From Symbiodinium natans (Eukaryota > Sar > Dinophyceae > Suessiales > Symbiodiniaceae), in assembly GCA_905221605.1 (NCBI GenBank), contig CAJNDS010001757.1:275001-339000 (forward strand): a stretch of DNA of 64,000 nucleotides. The letters are read 5' to 3'. The notes under the pieces are model-generated. The model was not told the origin of the DNA, made no database searches, and saw nothing but the letters and a program-made list of their open reading frames with translations. Made by a program: the position numbers and the translations under genes. This document shows, piece after piece, positions 23,165 through 35,728 of the stretch (positions within the stretch are counted from its first letter, which is position 1; every line of letters begins with the position of its first letter).

Positions 23165-26100
23165 GTAGGGCTCAAAGGTTTGGAGTGTAGGGCTTGGGGT
23201 TTCGGGCAGGGTTCATCTTCACACAGCTGCCGAAAGTCGAAAGCACCGATGGTGACCCAACTCAGCAGCACGCATGCGTGCATCCCACATGACAGAAAGC
23301 GGCTCGCTGTTTGTATTCACGTGCGGAACCTATGTGACATTTGGAGCTCGGCATGATTTTAAATGCGTTTTGGCGGGGGTTTGGAGCATTGCTGGGACAT
23401 GTCAGGCTTCGTTCAAGGGCTTGGCATTCGGAGAGTTTGTGGTGGGTTGATGTTTAACCGTGTCCACATTCATTCTTCGACCTGGCGCCAGAAGAAGCCC
23501 ATACACACATCGCCAACTTTGCACGATCATCCAAGCCGTCAAGGCCTACTACGCCACTCCTGATTTTGATGACATTCGCCAAGCAAGAGGCTCCGTAATC
23601 AGGGGCTCGTGGGTTTGGAATTCAGGGCAACCGTTTCACCTCGGAAGAGTATGTTAGGAGCTTGTGAGGGTTGACAGCGTACCATGACACTTTGGGGGGT
23701 TTCGTGGGCTGCTGATGCCTCCTTGGTGTTTGTTCCTCCTTCCTGCCACTGTGCGAGTGGCGCTTTCCGAAGTAGCGCCATCCAAAAGAATGTTGATGAT
23801 CCGACCCCGAATACTACAGCTCAAGGGCTTCTAAACAGCCCACGTGGTGCCTCCAGCAATATCCAACGCCACCTGTGCGAAGAGCTCTGAAACGCCGAGG
23901 CTTAGCCGCAAGGCCTCAGAAGCAAATCTTAGGCGGGAAGCAGAAATGACAGGAAAGTCAGCCGGCGTGAGAGATTTCAGGTTTCATCAGGAAGCTACAG
24001 GGGCTACAGGTCAAAGCGACAACTGGGGGCTGCATTTAGCCTCCCTAAACCCTAAACCCCAAACCCTATAAACCCTTTGGTTTGTCCCTTTTTTCTCTGG
24101 TTTTTGGGGTTCGAGGGTCTCGGCAGGTAATGTGTGGCTGGGTTTGCAAGTGCTCTCAGGTTCAGCGCTTCGGGTCTAAGGGCCCAGGTACTGAGGGCTA
24201 CCTGGATCAGCAAAGGATTCAATGGGGCTTCGCGTTAAGGGTCTCGGCAACAGGCTTAGTTTTGTATACCCCGGAATCACCACCTGGAGCCCAGCCCCTG
24301 CGCCCCAAGCCCTTGAAGAACCCTCAAGAAGACTAAAAGAACCGTCTGTGAGACCTGTGAAAAGTCACGATAGGAAGCGCTGAAGGCACTAGAAGCCTAT
24401 GAACCACCGAGTCGACAAACAAGCAACGCGAAGAGCCCACCCTGAAACTCGAACCCCAAAACCCGGTTGCCTACTACATGGGCAGGAGCTAAGTTTCGAC
24501 CTTCGAGGGAAGACTTCAAAAGCGAGCAAGTTGCAGAGTCGACAACATGAGCATGTTGCGTGGCCCTGCGTGGCGAAGAAATTCATCCACCCGAACAAAA
24601 TTCTGTGACTCTGTACAGGTGGAGTCCTGGTGTCGTCGCGTGCTAGGGTCTATGGGAGAACAAGGGCTTGCTCTTGCTACGGTTTTGTGTGCTCACGACT
24701 GTGGGTGTCCTACCCGAATATTCCTTTGCACCCGTAAACTATTCAACCACAAAACCCTAAACACAAACATTGCACATACCTCCTTAGACCACATGAGCCC
24801 CAGAGCCTCCTGGCTAACGCAAACCCCACCAACCGCAGCAGGGCAGCTGCAACCTGGCTCGAGCGCTGCTCGCCGCTTCGCGCTGCGCGGCGGCTGCTCC
24901 TGGCGGCAGGTGCCCGATTCCGAAGACCTGAAGCCCCCTGACGCGCGTGAAGCTGCAGCCTCGAGGGCTCTGGATGGTGTTCAGGAATCTTCAGGGTTGA
25001 GGGCATTCAGGTTCTGGCTTTGAGGTCTCTGCTACCACGGTTAGGGGTAAACATCTGCAAAGCCTTGCAGCAAGGGCCGCCGAGGGTTTGTTGCAAGCCA
25101 TGTCTGAATGTTGGGCCTCTGCGTTCTCATCTAACCGGGATGCAAATGCCCCCCCGCTCCCCCCCACATCGCGCCTTCTGTCGTTCTGAAGCCTCCTCGG
25201 TCTGAAGGGGACCCAAAACCTCCCAAAGCCCTGAAACCTGAATTCTGCAAGAAGGGACTTTAAAGCTTCTTCGGGTGGGCCTCGTAGATGGAGGCTATTT
25301 GCTTTGGGGTACATCGGCGTTGGCTTTTCAAGGTTCGAAACAGCTCTGGATGTTCTGCCCCTCCGGGTTCTCCCTGGATCAGCCCTCGCTTCCGCCCCAG
25401 CCCGAGGCCGCCACGAACCCCGGTTGCGCCGGGCACCCTCGCTCCCTGAAAAGAAAGATAAGGGTTTAGGGTTTAGGGTTTAGGGTTTAGGGTTTAGGGC
25501 TAGGCAATGCCGCGCAAGGGTCCCAGGAAATGGGAGCTCCAGGTTTAGCGGGTTTGGGGACGAGCAACACCAGAGTGACCAACTCTGGTTTCCCAGATCA
25601 CTGGTAACATCGTTTCAACACACTGTCCTAATGAGAATGCGTCCCCCTGCTGTGGCATTCTCCAGATGTCTCCAAACACACAGGGGAATACAGCCCCAGC
25701 GCAGCAAGGTTGTCCACTTGTGTTGCGGTTAAGGCTTTGGGTTTTCTGCGACCACTCGACAGCCGTGCGCAACCCAAGACATGTTGGCCTCGGCTACCGC
25801 GGGAGGACCTCGGCTGAAGCGACATGTTTTGACCAGGAAGCTGTGTCCAGCTCAACCCTCCACACTCCCCTTGCTCCTAAACCATCCTAAACTCCTAAAC
25901 CATCCTAAATCAGCCTAAACCATCCTAAACCAACCTAAACCATCCCACCATCCGACTCCCCGACACCTCCCAAACCCCGAACCAAACGTGCATGCTCTAG
26001 TCCAAGAAGCACTGACGCGGTTGACATGTTCGCTTCCTCACGGCGGAGGCTGCCATCCGAAAACTTTTCTACATGCGCCCAGTCAGTCTGCAAAACTCAC

Positions 26101-26354
26101 CTCAGCCAACTGAAGCTTCGAACCCCGAAACACTTGAGACTTGAAAACGTCCCCGCGCCTCGTCGGCAAGATCACTGATCTTGGTGGAACCCTGCGCATG
26201 TCAAGTTATGTCAAGCTGGGGGATTTTGTGGTAGATCGTCTGGGGTCTTAAAGGGCACGGTAGGAATTCGAGTGCACATCCTCCACAGCAGGGAAGTGCA
26301 GAATCAAAAGCTTGGACGTGCAGCTTGCAGGCCCGCCCGAAAACTGTCCCACAC

Positions 26355-26423
26355 GGGGGTTTACGATAACAAGGGTACCCTCCTAGGGGGCTAAAAGGGG
26401 TACCCCTATTTGTCGTAAAGCCC
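26355..26423. repeat. MITE family 2, short hairpin derivative (69 bp)
   Basis: GGGGTTTACGATAACAAGGG with TACC is mirrored by GGTACCCCTATTTGTCGTAA with AGCCCC; the family core is deleted. Confidence 0.8.
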
Positions 26424-26704
26424 CATATCTTCAAGCAGTGTGGGAGTGGCATGAGATGGTCAGGTTCAGGACTCTTTGCCACCCACATCACCGCAGGAGC
26501 AACCGAAAATTCACGCACCGGGAGAGGCGTTCCTCGCCATGCATCCCCTCGCGGACAGCTCCCCCGCCAGCTCACCCGTTGAGGGGCGCTGTGCACTGGC
26601 AAACTCTTGACTGGGTTCATCCGGAAACGGAACGCCCAGGGTGAAGACATCGAAACCCCGAACCTTACCCCAAGAACCTCGAATCCTACCTCCCGAAAGC
26701 GCAT

Positions 26705-27321
26705 TTATGCCCGCGGCGCCTGGCCCTCCTTCCGGGCGAGGGCTGGCCGCCGGCACGTGGGGCAGCGCGTGGCCTGCTTCGGGCTTTGCCGGCTCAATTC
26801 AGGGGACCCTGCACCACAGCTTGCAAAAAAAGATGCAGAGCCCAAAGGCGCTCCTTTGAAAGATATTCCCGACTCGAGCCCTGTGCAGATGTTGAGGATC
26901 CAAGGGTGAAGGCCACACTTGCCCGGCGCTTTTATCTGGTCTGAGCATGTCGATTTGAACTACGGCAGATGCAGTGGATTGGCCCGTGAGCCCCCCGCCG
27001 GCCCCAACCCAAGACCTCAAACCGGAATGCTTACGGGAGGGCCTCGCGCATAGTGCGCGCCCAGTGCTCCAGACAGGCTGCGTGGAAGACGTGGGAGCAC
27101 TTCGGCAACGGCCTGCTCAGGGCTTTGAGTTGGCGCCTCATCGAGGGGCTCAAGACTGTGAATTGTGAATCGCGTGCATGAGGCTCCCGCAAAAATGCAA
27201 CTGCCTAAATCCTGGACGACGACGATCTCAAACCCAAAAGCCTTCAACTTGTCGGTCTAACGTGCCTCACCCGGTCGCCAGGGCGGATCTCGTCCTGGAA
27301 TCCGTCGGGGTCTTCGGACTT
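26705..27321 (-). CDS. RING-H2 finger protein, three 3' exons (partial)
   Basis: Exons at 27321-27271, 27204-27035 and 26783-26705 join in frame across GT-AG introns of 66 and 251 bp. They encode KSEDPDGFQDEIRPGDR, AVAFLREPHARDSQ..., then LPKCSHVFHAACLEHWARTM, and CPTCRRPALARKEGQAPRA before a stop. C-x-H-x2-H-x2-C followed 19 residues later by C-x2-C is the second half of a RING-H2 zinc finger, as in E3 ubiquitin ligases. The first C-x2-C pair must lie in an upstream exon I could not place. The split Pro codon (CC|C) and codon-exact borders support the model. Confidence 0.75.
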
Positions 27322-27755
27322 CTGAGGCGTTGCGATGTTGATGCTTGGGTTGAGGAGTTTGTAGGACATACGGGCTTAGGGGCTGTGGGTTGAAGATCTA
27401 CAGCACAAAATGGTGGATTGGCAGCGCAGTGTTGGGGCTAAAGCCTCGCCAGCACCCGGGCTGCGTAGCCGTTGCTTACAAAGCTGTCACCCCAACCTCG
27501 ACCTCGACACCTCCTGCGCTTTGGAGCTGCTCTTCCCATCCCAGACGACCCACTCCGCCCCCAGGCCTGACACACCACACACACTCGCTCATCATACCTG
27601 AGGGCATAAGGTGGTAAGGGGAAGTCTACGGGACTTACTGCGTAAGGAGCTTGTGCAGCTGCTCTCACATCCGAGCCTTCATCGTTGCCGCCTTCTGCGC
27701 GCTTACCCCCACCCCCCTCCCCCATGCAAAAAGCCTGCTGTTGAAACGGAGGATC

Positions 27756-27854
27756 CGAAGTTCCGAAATTAGGGTACCTTATGGGGGTCCTTATTATAAG
27801 GGAATCCTACTATTTCGGGCCTGTATTGGAGGTCCCTTATTTTCGTAAACCCCC
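27756..27854. repeat. MITE family 2, complete copy
   Basis: GGGTACCTTATGGGGGTCC, TTATTATAAGGGAATCCTAC, TATTTCGGGCC and CTTATTTTCGTAAACCCCC define the family, inverted relative to the copies at 58927 and 55612. Confidence 0.85.
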
Positions 27855-30665
27855 AAGTGAGGCTCTGAAGCGGAACAGAACCGAAGTGGCCGCATTGCTC
27901 GACGAGGCACGAGATTTCGAGCGGCGTGAGCGACGGTGCAGCTTCTGCACCTGCACCATGTCACTAGGGGATAGGATTAGGGGGACCCTTGCGGATATAG
28001 ACCCTCTGAATAAGGGCCCTGTTTAAGAGAGCCAGATACCTATAGGAGTCACAAGCGATGATGGACTCTGGGCTTTGAGGGTGTATCGATAGCGGGCCTT
28101 ATGCATCTTTTCTGTTCAGCTGGGATGCTTAAGCGCGGCTCGCCGGCCAGCTCCGGGCAAGAGCCTGAATGGAAGGGGCTGCCTCCCAGAACCCGACTTG
28201 ACAAACTCCAACCCCAAAACCTGAAACTCCAAGAGCATGGGCAGGCCATTCAGACCAGCCTGCCGGTGGGCCTGCTCCTTCAGGCCTGCAGGATTGCCAA
28301 CTTTGTTCTCTCAAGAGCGAGAAAACGTTGTTACCGGGGTGGCTTTGAGTGAGTCTGGCTTCCGGACTTGAGTGAATTTGAGGCTCAGTATTCGGATTCG
28401 AGAGAATTAAGCCACCAATTGGGAGGGAGCCAGAGACTGCGCTCGAAGGATACGAGGCAAAAGCCGAAAGAAGAGCCGTTGACGCAAATAGCCCTGCAAG
28501 CATCGAGGCATCCAAAGCACGTATACCTTGTCGAGGAGAGCTAGGGCGAAACTTTGGCGGATGCCAAACCTCAACTTCCTCCCTGAAACCTTGCGCTGCC
28601 TTATGCTCCCTTAACATACCCCCAACAAGTAAAATCTCAACCCCAACCCCGCAACGCGCACCCCTCAGCGCCGGGCGCGGTTGGCCCCGAAGGGGTCGCG
28701 CCTCCATTTCGGGAGAGGCGTCGGCACGATTCGGACATGAAGAGGTGCTTCGGCATGGGGGAGATGTTTCAGTTATTAAGGTCAGGGTTGGGTGGTTTGG
28801 GACAGCTTGGAAGTAGTACTACAGGTGGAGAGCGGACAGCAGGGATTCAGGGGCTGCGATCACGGGTATAGCTCACGCAAGGCCACTGCATCCTCCAGCT
28901 CCCCCAAATCAGCCCCCTGAAAAGGCCCTTAAAGCCTAAGCCCTAAACCCGAAGGAAACCCCAAACCCTAAGGTCCAAAGCCTCCAACTTGGGCCTCGCG
29001 CCTCCGCCCTCCTCGTCGCCCGGCGCAACTTGCGGGGTCGGCGCCGTTGCCGCCGTTGCCGCCGCTGCCGTGGCTGCCGTGGCCGGCGGCTGGGCCTTGG
29101 CGACGGGTGGGCTTTTGACAAATCGGTTTAACGGCTTCACGGTTCTGAGGTCTAAGGATGTCACGTCCAAGAGCTTTGTTTAGTTGCAAAATGGTGGGCT
29201 TCGAGAACTTTGGGCACGGACTTTGGGACTAAGGGCCTGGGAAAATTCCCGATGTGGGGCTTGGGGCTTGGGGCTTGGGGCTTGGGAAGGTTTTCTGGGT
29301 GCACTGTTTACACGGAAGGCTGACGTCCTCCCGTAAGGTTGCGGCCAGTCGCACGCCGCAGAGGAATTGCCTGCAGGAGGCGCAGGCTGCATTGAGCAGC
29401 ATGCCCCACCCCATGCCGGCCGCACATAAACCCAGTGTCTCCACAGCCAGCCCACAAGTGAGATCCCCCCATGAAAAGCAATCGGAATCATCTGGACAAA
29501 CTGCCCCAAAGAAGTCCGAATCTTGCTCCTTGACCTCGCCTCCGGGAGTTCTGGGTCTGGTTGCCCAGGCTAAAGCCCAGGAGGACGACGAGGGCCTGGC
29601 TAGGGCTTCGAGTTTTGGGAGCTTTGGGAGGTTTGCCAAGGGTGGCGCTCAAGTTTCCAGGGATTTTGGGAGCCTCGGCTTTAGGGTGGGGGTAAGTTCT
29701 GAAAAGGTCTGTTGTAAGTACGGCGCCTGATACGTAGGGCACCCAAAAAAGAAAGGAACCTAATTTCAAGATCTGGTCAGGTGGTTTGGAAGGGTTTGGC
29801 GTTTGTGGCTTGGCAGGGGTTGAGGCGGTCTTAAAGCGGAGAAAAGCCATCTGATTTAAGGGTTTGGGGATGTTTGGGGCCTCGTTCTGTGCTCCCAAGT
29901 TCAGAACTTAGGGCTTAGGGCTTAGGGCTTAGGGCTTTGGGCTTTGGGCTTAGGGCTTAGGGCTTAGGGCTTTGGGCTTTGGGCTTTGGGTGTTGGGTTT
30001 TGGGTTTTGGGTTCTTTTTTTGGGAAGGGAGGTTCTCTTCCACCCACTCAATTCAGGCCCCCGGGCCTCGTGGAAGGTTTCCGGGAGGCTGCCGGGCCTT
30101 GGCGCCATCACGGTAGGGAAGCCGCAAGTGGCTCAAGAAACTCCACCTCTCCACCACATGCCTTAAACCCTAAACCCTAAAACCTAAACTCTGAAGCTTG
30201 AGTCCAGGGCCCTTGTTCGTTGTCGCTGTCCGACGACACGCTCTCCCTCAGCCATGCCGTTCCGATCACCGAGAGGCTTTAAGTTTACGCAGAGTCCACA
30301 TGGGAAGAAATTAGAAGCACAAGTTTGTCAGCGGAGAGGCTTGCATCAGAACTTGAGAATTTGAGGAGAATGAGATGCACGCACACTCGTTCCATGTATG
30401 CGGACGTCCAGAAACTTACAACCATCAATGCATCTCAACAGGAGACCGGCCAGGGTTTTGAGGGCCAGAATCCCGAGGTCAGAATCCTGAGGTCCGGGGG
30501 CAACGCCTGAAGCCCTGTTAACTCTACAAGCCTGGAAGTAAGAACTCAATGAGCCAAGTGGCCCTTGGTTAATGGAGGAGCCGAGGTCTGCCCCGATGTT
30601 CCTTCGAGCAGCGGAAGAGCTTCGCTCTCGGCTTGGAGGGCCCAAGGAGTTGAAGGCTTTCTTTA

Positions 30666-30782
30666 GGGGTTTAGGGTTTAGGGTTGTTTAGGGTTTAGGG
30701 TTCGGGGTTTAAGGTTAGGGGTTAGGGTTTAGGGTTTAGGGTTTAGGGTTTAGGGTTTAGGGTTTAGGGTTTAGGGTTTAGA
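30666..30782 (+). repeat. Telomere-like array (TTTAGGG)n with variants
   Basis: Degenerate at the left, about nine perfect units at the right. Confidence 0.9.
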
Positions 30783-33255
30783 TTCGGCTCTGATATGGGC
30801 GGCTATTCATGAGCTGCTTCTTTGCGGCCTTTCTGTGGCTCTTCGTCCTGACTGACATTGTCAGGCCTTATGCATCGATTATTCCTTGCCGGTAGCTTGG
30901 GGAAGCTCCACGGAGACCCTAACCTGGCAACCCAGATGCCTCGCCCTTCGCTGTGCCAGGGCCCTCTGCCACCGGGAGCGGAGGTGGAGCCTGCCATCGC
31001 CAACGAAGTTCTGGTTGGGAAGGGAAGTGCCTAAAGCTCTTAAACCTATACATCCTAAACATTCCTAAACTGCAAACTGTTGACACTAGAACCTGACATA
31101 AAGGGATTGCCGACGACAAGTTCGGACTCTGAAATATGCCTTCGCGTGCAGAATGCAATGGAGCGGGGCATGGAACTGAGAACTCTTGGGGTTCGGGAAG
31201 TTCGGCACGGCCGAAGATGCAACCGCAACTCAAAAAACGCGCCTGCGGCTGCAACCAGCGAACCCCGCCATCTAATGCTCAAAAGGTGATGTCATGAGCC
31301 AAAACTCGCCAACCTGAACCCCTCCTTTGCCAGCGCAAACCCTTCGGGACAGGAAGTAGGGGTCTATACTCCTTATATCCCCAATAGGACACCAATTGTA
31401 TACACTATACACTCACCAATATCAAACAGGAACCTTATATACACCCACCGAAACACAGTAATATAAACCCTGCTTCACATGTGGGTGCAAGATTGGCCTC
31501 AGCAGGATGCTCCGGAGCAGGACTACGCCTCCCAACATCGCATGCTTCAGGAGCGGGGGCTGCGGAATTTAGGATCCCAAAACAGTGACTGGGAAATACT
31601 GGGAACATGCCCTGTTAAGGATGAGCCATCGTGTAAACATACTGATCGCTCGATGGACAGCTTAAAGAATTTGGGTGGTTCACTGACCGCATGATGTATG
31701 TTGAATGGATTGATGTGGCCAAACTCCGTGCTGACCGTACGATGACAGTTCATAGGGTATTCTTTCGGCAGCAAGGTCAATACAAAAGCACGGATGGGCA
31801 CAAACAGAGACGCGTTTAAGATACAAAGTCTTGCTGCGGTCTAAGTCTACAATCTGAAGCCCTGTAAGGCGCCCTGAGCCAGCTGAGTCACTGAGAACCT
31901 CAAATGTACACTCACCCAGGAACTTTGTAGAAAGTGCGATTCGGGGGTGGATGAGGCCTGAGATGAGCAGAAGGTACAGCAGCACGCTGTCCTGCGTCGC
32001 GCAGGTCGTTCAGAGCTTGGGCGTAGGGCTTTCTGGCTTAGGGGGCGCACTCTGCTGGGCCGTGTTATGGAGACACTCTTCTCAATCCTTTCCCTGACCC
32101 GGAACTGTGCGGCTGGTAAGGGAGATGAACTTGGTCATAAGCTTGCAAAGGAAGGATGCGGATCCCTTCCTCCCACCCCGCCCGCCCACAAGAACAGATT
32201 GCCTTAAAGTCGTCGGTGACCAGCTCCATCACATGCCTGGGCTCGGCTACTTGTGCGTGCAACGCAACTTGGGGCAGTTGCTGACTCGCTTCAGGTTCAG
32301 ATTGGCTCCAGTCTCAGCAGGTAAGAAGGCATTTCCGACCTTTCCTGGAGCTGTGGTTCGGGTTCCTGCCGAGACGCAGAGTGCCAATCCAGTCGGCAGA
32401 GAGGAGCACGGCCAGGACCAGAGCCTGACAAGGGTTGTTTCAGCGTCGGCTTGGGAGGGGAGGGGGGTCAGATGGATACGCTTACTGCCCATCCGCCCTT
32501 TAACTGACTGCCACCGGACTCCCGCCGGACATCCGCCGGACATCCGCCGGACTCCCGCCTGAGGCAGCTTCTGGCTGGCCAAACACGCGCACATCGCGCA
32601 GAACTTGATGCTGATGAGGATGATTCCTGCCGCTCAGTCTAGAGCCTGAACCCTTCTTGTGGCACAATGCAGTCCGAAGAATGCTTAGGCTAAGACTCAA
32701 TTTGTTTTGCAACTCCCTGTAAACACTTTAGACTTGGGATTAAAAACGCACAACTCTGGCTACAGATTCCAATCGAACTGAACTTGCCATGGCCTCCACA
32801 GACAAAGAGCCCGACCACACCGCTCGACGGCATCATCGAGATCTTTGGCACGCACAGATCCATCTGGGGTCACACGGGAGGTCGGACGTCGAGGTCTTCG
32901 GGCAGCGATTTAGAGCAAGCGCTCAGGGTTTCAACGTTTGGTTCTTCGATGCTCTTCGCTTCATTCCCCATGGGCTCCGCTTCGAACACCTCGACCAAAC
33001 CACCTTCATATCCCTCATCATTCTGGGTTGACCGATGCGTACTCCTCAAGGTTTGAAGTAAGGCCCCTGCGTGGTTGTTCCACACATGGGACTGGATCTT
33101 CTACAGCGCGGGGTGAGCAAAGGCTGTTGGGGAGGTCACATATCAAGTCCGCAAGAACTTCTTCAAGCAGCTACCCAGTACGATAGCTGTGCTGCTTTGA
33201 TTTGAAAGTACCCATGACACGCAGACTGTTGGCACATCACCCTGGAGCCGGCTTC

Positions 33256-33345
33256 AACCCTAAACCCTAAACCCTAAACCCTAAACCCTAAACCCTAAAC
33301 CCTAAACCCTAAACCCTAAACCCTAAGCCCTAAGCCCTAAGCCCG
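33256..33345 (-). repeat. Telomere-like array (CCCTAAA)n
   Basis: About ten perfect units, then CCCTAAG variants. GGCTCC-like motifs occur on both sides on the minus strand. Confidence 0.9.
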
Positions 33346-35127
33346 GAGCCCTCTGAAGCCCCGAGCCATGAAAAGCATGAAATCTGTAAAAGCCCTCTGC
33401 CTGCAGCGACAGCAGGACCATCGGCAAGCCGATGAAGATCAGCCGTGATAGAAGCCTGCATGCTCGCGGAGAGATCTGGGGAGGCTCCGAGAATGGGGGG
33501 GGTACCCTTTTTGGGGCGTACCCCAAAGGGGACTGTATTCTATCTGGGGTATAAGAGGCTACCCCTGTTCTTGGGAGATGCCCAAATGTAAAGATTCAGG
33601 GTCCTCAATCTTGAGTTGACAGGCTTGGGGCCGCAAGCTTTTGGCGCCGTGCGCGTGCCCTGCGCTATGTTTGGGAGGGTGACCCGGGGGCGTCCCTCCG
33701 TGTGATGGGGCTCCACAATAGCTCCAAGCGGGGTTCAGAGGTGGTTTAGGGCTTAGGGTTTCGGTTTAATACGGTTTAGGATTTAGGGTTTAGGTTTTAG
33801 GGTTTAGGGTTTATAGTTTAGGGAGTGGGCGTGGGTTCACGTGAGGCGAGGTACCAGAGATAGTGATGCTTGACTTCATGGTACTGACTAAGCAGTTCCA
33901 GGCAAGGTCAAGGCCAGAACCATCCAGAGCCTAAAACCCGACTGCAAACCCCAAAAGACCTTCAGGCGTACCCCACTGGTCTACAAACCCTGTGGAAGCA
34001 CAGGCTGTTTCTGGAGTTTCAAGGAGGACTCGGGCATGGAGAATCAGAAGGAGCCCGGCCGCACGCCGCTGAGCTCAGGGCCAATGGAGCAGCAGTGACG
34101 GGGAGAAAGGGCACCCCTGGCCCAAGCTCGGGCGCTCAACCCAGAACCCGACCTTATCAAAAAAAAAACCAAGACCCTCAAGCTCTTCGAAGAGTCCTTC
34201 CTCTCTTGGGTTCTCTAGAGGTACTCGGGTTTCGAGATCCCGCGCGAGTTGAGCAAAGCTCAACTGCAAACTTACCAAACTCAGGCTACATCGGGCGCAG
34301 AGGTCCAGGCTTCAACTGGAACCCTTCGAGTCCAAGGCTTCGGTGACGTGTCTATTGGTGGTTTGGATGTTGCGTGGAGCCCACGGTTCACAATGCAGTT
34401 GTTTGTAAAGGTTGTGACCAGAAGAGTCCATCTTACGCCTTCGGGGAATTTGGGGAACCTGTGACAGCGACACAGCTCCATTTCTCCACGCACGTAGAAC
34501 CAGAAGTTGACTCCACCGCCAGTTGAGCGGTGTTTCTGGTACTGTGGAGGTCCTAGGATTCCCTGACCCCAAACAAGGCACCCCCTAATTTAGGAAACCG
34601 CCATGTGCAACGTACATGAATGTATGGATGTCAAGTCCTGCGGAGAGCTGTGATGTCGGCCAGCGAAAGGCATGGCCAAGAACATCCCATGGTTCGGTAG
34701 GAGCTTCTCCACTGAAAGAAAGTGCCCTCGAACTCTTACAACTTGCGGCTTATGGGGCCTGCGGGGGGGGGGGGGGGGGGGGGTCTTGAGTTCCGTGGTG
34801 ATGTCTCTTCCGGCCCGGATGAGAGAACCTCCATCTCTTCACTTGAACATGAGTTCTTTGGGGCGAAGCCGGCCTGCAACAAAGATTTCGAGAGGCTTAA
34901 ACAGCCAGAAGTGAAGTTTAGGGTTTAGGGTTTAGGGTTGAGGGGTTAGGGTTCAGGGTTTAGGGCTTAGGGCGAGCATGGCTTGCAGCATCCCGTGTCC
35001 TTGCAATCGCAAGACATATTCACGGCAGCTCGTGCCACACCTTGAAACACACTGCATCGGCTCAGCCCAACGTGCTCTTTGGATAGTCGGGGTAGAACTT
35101 CTTGAACTCAAAGTCGCACTCCCTCAG

Positions 35128-35242
35128 ATGTTAGGGTTCAGGGTTGAGGGTTTAGGGTTTGTTTAGGGTTTAGGGTCCAGGGTCTAGGGTTTAGGTTTTA
35201 GGGTTCAGGGTTCAGGGTTCAGGGTTCAGGGTTTAGGGTTTA
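35128..35242 (+). repeat. Degenerate telomere-like array near the virus insertion site
   Basis: TTTAGGG, TTCAGGG and TCTAGGG units end about 145 bp left of the target duplication. Confidence 0.85.
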
Positions 35243-35386
35243 ATGTCACCCCGGGCAATGCACAGCTGTGCTGCTTGCCAATCTGTCAGGGTCATGGCCA
35301 TGAGGGTATCTGCGCTGGCTTCCGGGCAAGATGTCCGACGACGTGAGACCGTAAGACTTGAGCCTGAACCGTAGATGCCCTGAGGT

Positions 35387-35391
35387 GTATG
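35387..35391. repeat. Target site duplication, left copy (GTATG)
   Basis: GTATG directly precedes the first base of the left terminal repeat and recurs directly after the right one. A 5-bp duplication fits rve-type integrases; Polintons usually give 5-6 bp. Confidence 0.85.
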
Positions 35392-35682
35392 AGTCAGGGG
35401 GGGCCTTGCCCATTTTGGGTAATTGCACCACCATGGCCCAGATCATAGCCATAATATCCTAAAACACTTTACCATATAGAAAATAAGGTGCAATTATCCA
35501 AAATGGACAAGGCAATGGGGTCGCCCAGTTTGTGATATTACATCACCGTGAACATATAAATCGCAACTAGTAGCTCATTATCCGTAAAATACTCTATCTC
35601 ATCCTATTTCTCAGGTGATGTAACATCCCGAAATGGGCAAGGTTAGGTTTCTTCATTTTATGGGGCATAGTATGGGTAGGGG
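35392..35682 (+). repeat. Left terminal inverted repeat of the PLV
   Basis: It begins AGTCAGGGGGGGCCTTGCCC and matches the reverse complement of 53651-53941. I see no mismatch from 35392 to about 35649, then a few scattered substitutions until the match fades near 35682. It is directly followed by AT-rich viral DNA. Confidence 0.95.
35404..35642. other. Nested palindromes inside the terminal repeat
   Basis: Site A (35404-35429, starting CCTTGCCCATTTTGG) is repeated inverted at 35487-35512 and, shorter, at 35628-35642. Site B (35532-35547, GTGATATTACATCACC) is inverted at 35614-35627. The same set exists mirrored in the right end. Such nested inversions could fold into terminal hairpins or give repeated integrase or replication-protein sites; the role is inferred only. 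Confidence 0.7.
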
Positions 35683-35692
35683 GTGGGGCATT

Positions 35693-35728
35693 CAATAATA
35701 ATTTAATTTTAGTATTAAATTATTATTG
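35693..35728. terminator. Hairpin at the 3' end of the left-most viral gene
   Basis: Perfect 15-bp arms (CAATAATAATTTAAT and its reverse complement) with a 6-base loop, overlapping the stop codon of the minus-strand zinc-finger gene. Similar palindromes at other viral gene ends suggest an mRNA 3'-end signal. Confidence 0.55.

Larger units (their letters stand above)
21082..26704. other. Host DNA without a firmly supported gene
   Basis: It contains facing telomere-like arrays (CCCTAAA 21950-22018, TTTAGGG 22105-22204), a (TA)n tract, a small perfect hairpin, MITE copies, an array at 25464-25499 and a CTAAACCATC tandem at 25875-25950. A short stretch between the facing arrays (22040-22100) can read KAWRVSADSAPAKFGDASRR on plus. 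No exon chain could be joined. Confidence 0.5.
27855..35386. other. Host DNA without a firmly supported gene
   Basis: It contains telomere-like or TTAGGGC/TTTGGGC arrays (29907-29995, 30666-30782, 33256-33345, 33737-33822, 34916-34970, 35128-35242), a GGACATCCGCC tandem (32513-32556), a 21-base G run (34763-34783) and a family 2 half copy (34566-34600). Open, protein-like stretches at about 29230-29660 and 32870-33040 exist on both strands, so no gene is called. Confidence 0.5.

Noticed and set aside
29180-29730. Overlapping long frames on both strands, one Ser/Pro-rich and one Cys-rich
   Set aside because: Both look partly protein-like and I cannot decide the strand or find borders, so no gene is called.
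32784-33085. Possible BTB-like exon (GRSDVEVFGQRFRASAQGFN) on plus against an acidic exon on minus
   Set aside because: The resemblance to BTB is weak and the opposite strand reads at least as well; strand cannot be settled.
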